DNA from: Magnaporthiopsis rhizophila
Lineage: Eukaryota; Ascomycota; Sordariomycetes; Magnaporthales; Magnaporthaceae
Assembly (NCBI GenBank): GCA_003049465.1
Contig: PYSS01000103.1
Location: 81,040-145,039, forward strand
Direction of reading: 5' to 3'
Length of the DNA stretch: 64,000 nt
In this document: piece after piece, positions 49,001-57,378 of the stretch
Layout of the letters: each line of letters opens with the position of its first letter
Numbering within the stretch: the stretch's first letter is position 1
Made by a program: the position numbers and the translations under genes
Notes under the pieces: generated by a model
What the model was told of the DNA's origin: nothing
What the model saw: the letters and a program-made list of their open reading frames with translations, nothing else
Database searches by the model: none

Positions 49001-51545
49001 ATAATTATTAGATTTCCCTGCTGGTTAATAATAACTCCCTTTATTAAATTTGTTCGGTAACCCAATTTATTAAAAGGTTATACTTTTTAAGCTATAAAAT
49101 ACCTAAAATCAGGTTTTCCTTTTTTATATTTATAATATTTAGGGTTATTTTGCAAATTTTTCCCAAAAATTAAAATTTAAAATGATCAGTTTTAATATCG
49201 ATCTTTTTTTTATTAAATATAATTGGCTCCTATTTTATTATTATAAAATTATATGATTCTTTTTTTTAACGTATTAGAATGCCGTATTTTTTTACCGTTT
49301 TTGGTAAAAAATAATTTTTTTGGGCTTTATAATCGATTATAATTTTTATTTTTCGCCCTTTCCAGTATATTATTATTCTGATATGCTTATATTGGTCGGT
49401 GATTGTTACTGTTAGGGATTTTGTTAATTATTGTTTTATTTGTGCCCTATTTTTGGGTGAATTTTTTAATTTTTTGCCTGGGGTGCCTGTTTTTGGCCCC
49501 CAGCTATTCCTGCGGATCGGGCAAACCTATTTGTTCAGGTTTTTGCTTTTTTTTCCATATATATTTTATATTTTGGTTTTTTGTACATTTGGTATATAAG
49601 GATTTCTGCTAAATATATTATAAAATAAGCTAGTAATAGTATAAAGGTTATTACGAAACTTTTATAGCTTATTTTTGCTATTTACCATTTTGAAAACTAA
49701 TATTTTTATTATAAATACCGTATTGGTTTTTCTTTTTTTTTTTGTAGAAAAAAATTGTGCTTTAGTTTTTTAGCCATATATTATTTGCAATTGTTATATA
49801 AATATTTGGCCCAAAAAAGCTTATTATAATAGCCCGCGTTAAAATTTATATTTTTGTAGTTTAGCATATATAGCTATGCTAGCCATTGGTTTAGGTTCGG
49901 AATATTTTCGAATAATATCCTGTAATAAATAACCGATTAATTATTTTTTAACTAATCCAGGGGCTTTTTTTTATCGTTTTGCACCGGTTTTTTGCATATT
50001 AAACCGCTAATGGATTTGGGCTGATCCTAAAATTATCGGTTTATTTCCAAAAATTTAAATAAAATATATACTTTTTGTATTTCTTTTTTGGTTATAAAGG
50101 GTTATTTTTTTATATTAATCAGTTATTAACCAAATTTTTGCTGGAGTTTTTTAAAATTAATTATTTATCGTTTTTTGCTGGGTTTTTTATTATTAAAATC
50201 CATTTTTGTGGTTTTCCAGTATTTTATTAGGCCCAGTTTTTTTTTCTGGGCTTATAATTAATATATTTGGCCCAAAAATAATTCCACCTTTATATTTATA
50301 TTTAAACTTTTTTCGAAATTATTAACCGAAATATTTGATATGCTTTTGTATTGGGCTAATTTTTTAAATTTTCTGCTATTATTTTGGGATTGGCCAGCTT
50401 ATTATAATATAACAAATTATTATTTGGGATAATACCCTATAGCATTTTTATTGGAATAATGGATTATATAATTCCTATCAAAATAATAGGTTTAATTAAA
50501 TAATATTTCGGGGCACAGGCTTTTTTCTGCTGCTTATTTGGTTGTTTTGGAAAAATTTGGGGTTATGGGCTAATAATTTTTTAATGCGCTTTTTTGGCAA
50601 AAAATAACCGTTTATCGGTTTTTCTGCGGATAATTTTTTTTAATATGTTCCTTTTTTTTATATTTGAAATATTTTTTATTTTTTGGATCCTTAAATTTAA
50701 TATATTTTTATTTTTTGTACTGATATATAATTTTTATACTAAAATTTATGGGTTTAAAATATGTATTATAAGCCATGGATTATTATTATTTTGCTTTTTT
50801 TTGGTTAATTTTATTATTTTGCGCTATTGGTTTGGTTTGTTAAGCTTTTTTCTCGAGGCAGCATTTATATAATTTATTATTAATATAAATGGTTATAATA
50901 ATATAATTAACGAAATTTTCAGGTTGTTCCTGCTTGGATAATTTGTTTTTTATATTATTTTTTAGCCTTTGATAAAACTGGGTTATTTTGGTATTTTTTG
51001 TCCAATTAAATTTGTTAATCAGTTATTGGAATTTGGAAATATAGGTTAATGCAGGGCCTTTTTGCTAAAGTTAAAGCAATTTTTTTTCGGCCACCCGTTT
51101 TTTATCGATTTGCCCGAAAATTTTGGCGACCTTTTCACCAAACTTTTCGAAATTGGCAAATATTAGCTTGGTTTTTTCTTTGGATTTGTTATGCCCCTTT
51201 AAATAATCGGACCAGATAGGTTTGAACCAATTCTTAACCTTACTATTTAAGCGCGTGGCTGTATAGGCAATTTTTTGTTTTTCCTGCTAAAAATGGTTTT
51301 AATAAAACAAAAAATACCCTTTATATTTGGTTAGGAACATTTTAATTTTGCTTTTTTTCCTATTATATTTGTTAGGTGAGGGGAATTTGTAAAATTTAAC
51401 GGTAATATAAAGCTCGGCTTAAGCTTTTTTAAATTTTTCGATTTCCGCGATAAATGCTTGTATGGCCGCCGAAAAATTATTATACATTTTGCTGGCGATA
51501 ATAATGCCCTTGGATTTTTTGCCTGCAATTGATATAATTGTTACT
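46032..51545 (-). pseudogene. Element G gag-pol remnant
   Basis: Approximate minus-strand domains: gag 50850-51545, zinc-knuckle region 50630-50690, protease 49020-49330, RT 48050-48660 (YLDN near 48270), RNase H 47560-47850, integrase 46440-47480 (46443-46709 keeps STGIMPFYANYGF) and chromodomain 46190-46310. RIP stops run throughout. Confidence 0.85.
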
Positions 51546-51586
51546 GCTCGTTATTTTTAGTAAATACTGAACAGGATCAATTAAAA

Positions 51587-52072
51587 TGTTACAAATAGTT
51601 TTTTGCTTTTAGGGTAAAATATGCTAAAAAAGGTGCTAAGCAGTAAATTTTTATAAGGTTATTTGTGCTGGAAACTGGGATAATAATAAAGGTTTCGATT
51701 GTTTGCCCAAAAAAATGCTTTGGAGCTAATTTAGATTAATTAATACCAAAGCTTTAATTAAAAGCTATCTAACACAATAAAAAACCTTTGCCTTATATAT
51801 CTGTAAAAATCCTGCGTATAATTTTTGATCTGTCCCTGAACCATAAATTAACTGATTTGTGATCCGTTATAAAATTATAAATTATTGCCTTAATTTATAA
51901 TCTGTTATAAGATTATAAATCACGTTTTGTTTAGTTAACCGTTTTATTACGTAACTCCCCTTTTATCCTGGCCTTAGTTTCGTGGCCTTTGGCCATTCCG
52001 ATTGCGGGGTAAAAGCGAACTGCTGGGGGTTAGCCCCAGCCCTTCTGTCCCCTGCCAGCTGTGGTCGTAACA
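51587..52072 (-). repeat. LTR, 5' copy of element G
   Basis: 486 bp, TGTTACAAAT…GGTCGTAACA. The left two thirds are RIP-changed. From about 51960 to the end the sequence has normal composition. Confidence 0.92.
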
Positions 52073-52196
52073 AGAAAAAACAAACCTAAAGGGTGCGCCA
52101 AAGGCTTTTGAGGAGTACCGGCGGAAGGTTTTTGGGAGGGAGTTAATACCAATGCCAAAACTCGGGCTTTGGCTTGGAACGCCAGTACCAGAATAA
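52073..52196 (+). pseudogene. Element F pol C-terminus (after insertion G)
   Basis: It continues the chromodomain-end frame (KKTNLKGAPKAFEEYRRK…LGTPVPE) to TAA at 52194-52196. The same PVPE/K-stop ends pol in B, G and H. This piece is almost free of RIP. Confidence 0.8.
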
Positions 52197-52205
52197 CTTA
52201 TCTGG

Positions 52206-52757
52206 TTAAAGCAGGGCTAACAGATTAAGGTTAGGATCGACCCCATGATCGGCCCAGCTCGGAGATAATGGAGGGAAATCGGGGGCCAGCAGGTTTAAAG
52301 GTACAATAGGGGCCTGTGCGGCCATTTTTTCGGCTTTCTCCCGCTTAACCCGCTTTAATTCCTTAATATTATCCAAACTACAACGAACTATTCGAGCGTA
52401 CTTTTTACGCCAGGATTTTTTCTGTTTGCGCAAATGCTCCCGCTTATTTTCGAAACAACGGATTTCGTTGGAGATCGAGTCCATCTCGTTCCGGAATTTG
52501 GAAAATTAAAAAGCGGCGTGGAGAAGTTGGGTCCGAAAGGGACCCAAAATATTGCAACTTACTCGGTTGGAACGAATATATTCCAGATAACGGGAAAAAT
52601 CGGAAAGAGACGCGTGGCAAACGAGGACACCACGGGACTCGCAATTGGAACAGGAAGGTATTTTGACGCCGGACAAAAAAAATAATTCAAAAATGTCGGT
52701 GCGACGAACCGTGGAAAATCGCGCGGAAGAAGTTTTTTTTTGCACCCGACCGGATAT
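52206..52757 (-). pseudogene. Antisense accessory ORF of element F (least mutated copy overall)
   Basis: 184 codons, the same length as in A, ending 10 bp from the pol stop. Only three clear defects are visible: the start ATG is ATA (52757), cysteines 4 and 5 are Tyr (YLEY for CLEC), and one CAA is TAA (52506-52508). Spacing is C-x2-C-x7-C-x9-C-x2-C-x7-C. A long charged helix follows (NEIRCFENKREHLRKQKKSW, then ELKRVKREKAEKM), then APDFPPLSPSWADHG and a terminal NLLALL. It reads like a small nuclear DNA-binding protein with a dimerising coil. That is inferred from layout only. Its promoter would lie in the adjacent LTR. Confidence 0.8.
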
Positions 52758-53108
52758 TTTGTTAAAACAGGAAGGAGGTGAGTGAGGAAAAAAAGGAAAA
52801 TATTTACCGACCAACAAAAGCAGGGACAGCAGGTTTTGGCCAAAAAAACTTGGCCTAGGAGAGGAGACCTGATGTTACGACCACACTACAACGTACGGGG
52901 GCAGAAGGGCTGGCACCAAACCCCAGCGCAACACCTTAACCCCACGATCGGAAATAAGGGGTCAGAATCACGTGACTAGGTCACGTGAGGACAAAAGCGA
53001 TACGTCGGGCACTGGACGTATCAAAAGTGTTATTAGGGACACCTTCGATACTTAGGAAGACCAACGTATCACCCGTGTCACCAGTCGCCAAGTGGAAGAC
53101 AGCACGGG

Positions 53109-53117
53109 TATATAAGG
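53109..53117 (+). promoter_or_regulatory. TATA box of the element F LTR promoter
   Basis: TATATAAGG lies 38 bp upstream of the R-region hairpin. The same box is found in the corresponding place in the other LTRs of this family (for example about 35163). Confidence 0.6.
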
Positions 53118-53146
53118 CGAAGGTTTCCTACTGTGTTAGATAGCTC

Positions 53147-53172
53147 TTGACTGAAGCTTCGGCATCAGTCAA
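53147..53172 (+). other. R-region hairpin with candidate self-primer
   Basis: TTGACTGA-AGCTTCGGCA-TCAGTCAA gives an 8-bp perfect stem with a 10-nt loop. In element A the arms are TTAACTGA/TCAGTTAA (2167-2192), so the pairing is kept although the sequence differs. The 3' arm is also complementary to the site just inside the 5' LTR. Confidence 0.6.
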
Positions 53173-53326
53173 CCTAAGTTAGCTCCAAGGCATCCCCTTG
53201 GGCAAACAATCGAGACCTTTGTTACTACCCCAGTTCCCAGCACAAGCGACCTTGTGGAGACCTACTGCTCAGCGCCTCTCCTAGCGTACCCTACCCTAGG
53301 AGCAGAGAACCGTTTGTAACAGGCTG

Positions 53327-53494
53327 GAGGCCCGTACGCCCCTGAATCGGGTACCGTGCCCGAGCTGGGGTACGCATCCCGAGGGCGCGTCTCCTAACTG
53401 CGGGGTCAGGCGCCTATCTACTGCGGGGTTCTTGTGTCTCTGTTGGGGCCTCTGTAGGCGCCCCAATGGTTGTCAAGGCTATATCCGTGTGACA
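53327..53494 (-). repeat. LTR, 5' copy of element E, second fragment
   Basis: 168 bp, starting GAGGCCCGTACG and ending GTGTGACA, then the duplication GCGAG and P450 sequence. It matches 24090-24257 of the left LTR and is nearly free of RIP. Confidence 0.93.
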
Positions 53495-53499
53495 GCGAG

Positions 53500-53735
53500 C
53501 CTGCCTCGCGTCCGCATCACTGCACGTACGCGTGCGGGAGCCCGGACATCTTGTTCCAGATCGGGCCCGGAAACCGGCTCATGGGACCCCAAAAGACGTC
53601 GTAAACGATGTACAGGACGTGGGCCGGGAGGGCGAGAGGGATAAGCGTCTGGGGCCGCAGCCCCATGAGGCCTCTGGCTATCAAGCCGACCACTATGCCG
53701 TCATGAGACGACGTTGACGATGCGAAATCGAGCAT
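53500..53735 (-). pseudogene. Cytochrome P450, N-terminal exon
   Basis: The ATG at 53735 opens a frame with a hydrophobic membrane anchor (LIPLALPAHVLYIVYDVFW) and the FPGP hinge (GPMSRFPGPIWNKM) typical of fungal microsomal P450s. In-frame TGA at 53517-53519 is the only stop before the insertion. If one GCGAG copy is removed, the frame passes directly into the HARYGPVVQIAP segment at 23946, so both pieces are one gene cut by element E. The TGA may postdate the insertion. Confidence 0.88.
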
Positions 53736-54074
53736 GGTAGATAGGTGTAGTTATACGGCATAGAAACGTGCTACAAGGACCATAGGCGGGGTGGTGGTCG
53801 ACTTTGGGCAATGCTTGATACTGCCTCCAGTGTTTCGTCTTTGCACTTGGACAGCAGCGACGAAGGGTTTAAAGTATGTCCTCTGATTTCCCTACGTGCT
53901 TTCTCCGCGCCTCGTTGTATCAACCATAATTAATAGGCACCGATGAGCAAGGGCCGAGGGAAATGGTCCGATGGCATCCGAAATCACCATCCATTCGGAG
54001 CAGGAATTCGAATACAGAGATGTTATTCATCACTTTTGGAGCTTTCCGCGCCGTTCGTAACAAGAGTACAAACT
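53736..54074. other. Former P450 promoter region, no gene
   Basis: Unique sequence of normal composition upstream of the P450 start. No repeats or coding frame are seen. Confidence 0.5.
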
Positions 54075-54144
54075 CCTACCAATAATTAATATAATAAATT
54101 TTATAATTAATTTTTTTTTTATTTTTTTTTACAGAATTGGTAGG
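54075..54144. repeat. Short AT-rich element with terminal inverted repeat
   Basis: CCTACCAAT (54075-54083) and ATTGGTAGG (54136-54144) form perfect 9-bp inverted ends around an AT-only core that holds a second palindrome (ATTAATATAATAA…). It could be a MITE relic or a simple hairpin. No clear target duplication is seen. Confidence 0.3.
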
Positions 54145-54301
54145 AAAAGTTAAAAATAAAAAACATTTGGCTTATATAATAGGCTGGGCTAAAAGTTGGT
54201 CGTTTGTAAGAGCTAAAGTGATGTTATTTGCTAGATAGGGAGGAAAGAGAAGGAAAGGGGTAGCTCCCGTTGTGGGAGTTGTTCCTGGTTATATAAGCCT
54301 A

Positions 54302-54510
54302 TGTTACTACCACGCTACGCCCGGAGGGGACAGGAGGGCTGGGAGGCTAAGCCCCAGTGTTACGCCTCAACCCCGCGGCGGGGTAGTACGGTCGCAGCAG
54401 CAGACAGAGGTTACGTAAAAAGGAGCACGTAACCTGGTGATTTGTAATCTGCCTCACAGATCACAGATCAAAGAAGTGCTTTGTGATCTGCCTTGCAGAT
54501 TACAAAGTCT
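54302..54510 (+). repeat. Fragment of a sixth LTR type (U3 only)
   Basis: It starts TGTTACTACCACGCTACG, like the LTRs of the A/B/F/G/H family, with the same GCTGGG…CCCCAG hairpin. It contains a large palindrome at 54441-54506 (arms TTTGTAATCTGC and GCAGATTACAAA). It shares GATCTGCC/CAGATTA repeats with the truncated LTR at 17012-17330. R and U5 are missing, and the right edge is uncertain. It is not RIP-changed. Confidence 0.65.
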
Positions 54511-54975
54511 ATGAAATACACTGCGAGCAGTTGTTTCTGGAGTCTTGCGAGACAGTTTCCTTTCCTTGGTTACACCTCATTGGCATTTGACTTTATCATT
54601 ACTTTGCTCTTCTATCTTTATGGCGGAGGGAAAGCAGTGGCGTTTGTTCAATTTTGCTTGTACTGTTTTCCGTCCTTTTTTTTTTAGCACTGTTTCGTCG
54701 GTTTTTTTTTTTCAAAACGGTTCGCTCAAATCATATATGTATTTCCTGTTCTAGTATTGCCTCCTCACCTGCCCGTCCGTTAAACTTGAAGGTGCACAAG
54801 ACATGCAACTCGCATGCATGTGGATGAAACATCTCTTTAACCAAAACGCCACCTCAGGACACAAAAGAAAAGGCCGTCGTGTATGTCGTACTATATATAA
54901 TTACAGATGGTCATATTGGGTCAATCTGGACCTCCGCCGGAAATAGCAAGTCAAAATCTGGTTGGTCTCTCTCTC
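54511..54975. other. Intergenic, no gene recognised
   Basis: It lies between the LTR fragment and the end of the hypothetical gene at 54976. It holds poly-T runs and short frames without motifs, and probably includes the 3' UTR of that gene. Confidence 0.5.
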
Positions 54976-55785
54976 TCAGTTCACACAGTGGCCGACCTTG
55001 ATATTCCGGGACGACGCCGCAACGTTGATGGACCCGCACTTGACCTCAAAGATGACGCCGGTCGGGTGCTTCTGAGCCTGGGCCAGGAAGTCGCTGCTGA
55101 AGCCCATGACGGCGTTGTTCTCGCCGGCGATGGTGATGCTCGCGTACTCCAGCTTGATGTGCACACCCGGACTCCCGGTTGCAGGGTCGTGCGTGACCAT
55201 GTGGGACTCGCTGATCCTGTCGTTGCCCTTTGCCTTTGCCTCCTGCTGTTCTTGTTCTTGTTGTCGTTGTTGTTGTTGTGCTTGTTGTTCCAGCGGCTCC
55301 TCTTCATGTTGCTCTGTTTCGGTTTCTGCTGGCGGTGGTGCTATCGTAGGCGGGCGGCTGTGAGGCGCGGCAGGCTGCGCGTCGGGTGCTTCGTCGGTGC
55401 CCGTCTCGAACCTGCTGGCGTCGCCCGCGATGACCAGGATGCCGTTGACCTCGGGGTCGTAGGTGCCGGTCTCGTCGTCCCCTACGCAGAGGATGGAGCT
55501 GGCACCCTTGACGGAGCCGCGGTCGGCGACCGGCTCGAGCTCGGTGCGGACCGGGGTCTTGAGCATGACCTCTGGGCGCGGAGGAAGGCTGCTGCTCGCC
55601 TGTGGCCTGAGGTGTCTTGTCTCCACCACCTGGCGTCGAGAGGCCACGATGCGGCCCAGGTCCGAGCTATGCGTCTGCGCGTTGCGTGAGTGTGAGAAAC
55701 ACTGTTCCCATGTCAAGCCGCCGTTCTCTCAAGCGCGTTGCACAAGTAAATAAAGAAGTACGAGGGGCCAGCTTACATTCCCCAT
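54976..55785 (-). CDS. Hypothetical protein with possible N-myristoylation signal
   Basis: The model has two exons: ATG GGG AAT (55777-55785), a 102-bp intron (55675-55776; GTAAGC…GCGCAG), then 54976-55674, for about 235 residues. The N-terminus MGNTHSSD fits a myristoylation signal (Gly2, Ser at 6-7). Without the intron the long frame has no ATG, which favours this model. The middle is a Gln/Glu-rich low-complexity stretch encoded by CAA/GTT repeats (about 55220-55310). The C-terminal part (VHIKLEYASITIAG…FEVKCGSINVAA) looks folded and beta-rich. I do not recognise the family. The complementary strand is also open for a long stretch (54907-55689), probably as a codon-bias shadow. Confidence 0.55.
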
Positions 55786-57170
55786 GGTGGGGTTTTTTGT
55801 TTGCATCCGGCCAAACCTTGTGTGACCGGTTTGGCACGTGCGTTTCTGGGTAATATGGGGACGCTATGGACGATTGTGTGGGAGCGGTCTGGCGTGGTGC
55901 TCCAGACGAACCTGGAGATCCATGAAATGGCATCCCATCGTCTGGCTTTGTACGTTTGACCGACGCCGACATTTGCCCCAAGCGGTGATGGGCCGTCCAA
56001 TCAGGCTCTGCCACAGCTCGCGTGGCCACCTTGGTGGGGGATCGAGGTGTCATGTCGGCCCAACCAGGGCTTCTGGCGTGGATTCGTGGCAGGCCATCAA
56101 CCTGCCAAAGACGACTGAGGGGCCCAAATTGCCAGCGTGCAGCGATTTGGGCATTGGAACCCAATGCATGCAGCAAGCCCAGGCGCAAACGTCATGCGCA
56201 GAACCGCAGCCTGGAGGCGCGATGCGTGACAGCGAGGGCGGGACGACGAGGCGCAAGCAGCGGAAATGGTTGGACACGGAGGCAGCAACGTCGGCAGTGC
56301 ATAACGGCCGATGCAGGCACCCGATGCGTCAGAGCCGCCTCGGCGAGATTCCGACTTTTGGGTCGAAACGGCACCACCAGTTGGGTGTGGTGCTCTCAAT
56401 GCCACGCCGCCTGCTGGCGGAGCTAACCCCCGCCTTGGCACCCAGCAACCAGCAAAGCGCGGGGAGGGCCCGCCTCCCAATGCTAGGGAGCCTCGAGTTT
56501 GTCAAAAGACCATTCTGTTGCCGGCCGAGAACAAGGGGCGACCTATCGCACCTCTTTGGAGGGAATGGCTGGGCTCTCGACTACGGGGTTGAATGGCAGT
56601 CGAATACGGGAAACACTGTCTATGGGCACCGTCGCATCGCTGATCCCTTTGAACTGGCTGTAGAACCTCAATGGCACTCTGTTTTTTTTTTTTTTTCTTT
56701 CGTCTCCTTTTCTTTCCCACTTGCATCGGCGATGCGGTGGAAATGCGCTTGGCTAGCGCGGCTGGGGCAATGTTCCCATGTTCCCCCATTTCTCATCTTT
56801 TTCCACCGTTCGCTTCCCTGATCTTCCCCGGCGCCATCCTTAGATCAGAGCAAAAAAAAAAAAAAAAAACGCCTAACGAGACTAGGCTGGGCGTCCCCAA
56901 TATCCCATCAAACAAGTTCCAGTGTCAGCTGCCAGCCAGCAGCATTCCAGCATTTCGGTCTTCGGTCTAGCCCCGTGCGGCTGAGGCCTGTTTTGGAAAA
57001 GTCTAACAGCGCCTGCGGTTTCCGCTACCACGATCTAGGTAAAGCTCAGGGGCGTCAAGCCCTGGCGAGACATGGGGTAGCAGGCATCGACTGGTCGCGG
57101 CAAATTAAACCACAAAGAAAGAGGGCATCGCGGTGGAATGTAGCGTTGTCGATCGGGGGACCTAGGCAGG
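55786..57170. other. Long intergenic region, no supported gene
   Basis: Long overlapping frames exist on both strands (for example 55838-56821 plus, 55667-56188 minus) but contain no domain, have low-complexity tails and run through poly-T (56683-56696) and poly-A (56852-56869) tracts. I treat them as non-coding. Confidence 0.5.
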
Positions 57171-57378
57171 TATATCATAAACAAAGGGCCTACGGTCGTT
57201 GGAGCTGCTTTCGGCCATTCTTTATTCTCTGCTCCATCCATCATAACCACTGCTCTCCATCTCTCCGCCTGCTTGCTTCCTCCAAGTCCGCACCTCCTAT
57301 CTTCTCCACAACCAAGGCGCAAGCACAGCAACCAGACGCACCCATACACACACCCATCCTCTCCAGCTACCAATCAAG
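57171..57378 (+). promoter_or_regulatory. Promoter / 5' UTR of the eight-cysteine protein gene
   Basis: TATATCATAA lies at 57171. It is followed by a long pyrimidine-rich leader (57215-57310) and a CA-rich stretch up to CAATCAAG-ATG. CT-rich leaders are common in well-expressed fungal genes. Confidence 0.4.

Larger units (their letters stand above)
44894..52072 (-). mobile_element. Element G: youngest insertion, full-length Ty3/gypsy chromovirus in F
   Basis: 7179 bp with two 486-bp LTRs (44894-45379 and 51587-52072). The duplication reads AAAAA on the left (44889-44893) and AGAAA on the right (52073-52077). The restored F frame needs AGAAA, so the left copy carries one G-to-A change. Gag-pol is on the minus strand and the accessory frame on the plus strand. 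Confidence 0.92.
39009..53321 (+). mobile_element. Element F: Ty3/gypsy chromovirus inserted in the E LTR, itself hit by G
   Basis: The 449-bp LTRs are at 39009-39457 and 52873-53321. The target duplication GGCTG lies at 39004-39008 and 53322-53326. Gag-pol is on the plus strand. Element G interrupts it at 44894-52072, inside the end of the chromodomain. Without G, F is about 7.1 kb. The part downstream of 52073 is nearly unmutated, while the upstream part is strongly RIP-changed. Confidence 0.95.
52873..53321 (+). repeat. LTR, 3' copy of element F (nearly unmutated)
   Basis: 449 bp, TGTTACGACC…TTTGTAACA. This is the best copy for LTR anatomy: palindromic GATACG/CGTATC U3 repeats (52998-53080), TATA box (53109-53117), R-region hairpin (53147-53172), U5 to 53321. 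Confidence 0.95.
23947..53494 (-). mobile_element. Element E with nested H, F and G: 29.5-kb insertion in the P450 gene
   Basis: It begins TGTAACAAGGGTGCAGG and ends …CCGTGTGACA. Both sides carry GCGAG (23942-23946 and 53495-53499). The left LTR is 311 bp. The right LTR is 143 + 168 bp, split by element F. Without the inserted elements and their duplications, E is about 7.9 kb. It is a second chromovirus family, distinct from A/B/C/F/G/H in LTR and protein sequence, and is coded on the minus strand. Confidence 0.93.

Noticed and set aside
53517..53519. In-frame TGA in the P450 as recoding or an intron
   Set aside because: No convincing GT-AG pair removes it in frame and the gene has other lesions. 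A nonsense mutation is simpler.
54907..55689. 260-codon plus-strand frame with Leu/Cys repeats
   Set aside because: It is opposite the Gln-rich hypothetical gene. The Leu/Cys repeats are the complement of CAA/CAG codons.
55838..56821. 327-codon plus-strand frame
   Set aside because: No domain, several equally long frames on the other strand, and its end runs through a poly-T tract read as a Phe run. Most likely chance in GC-rich DNA.
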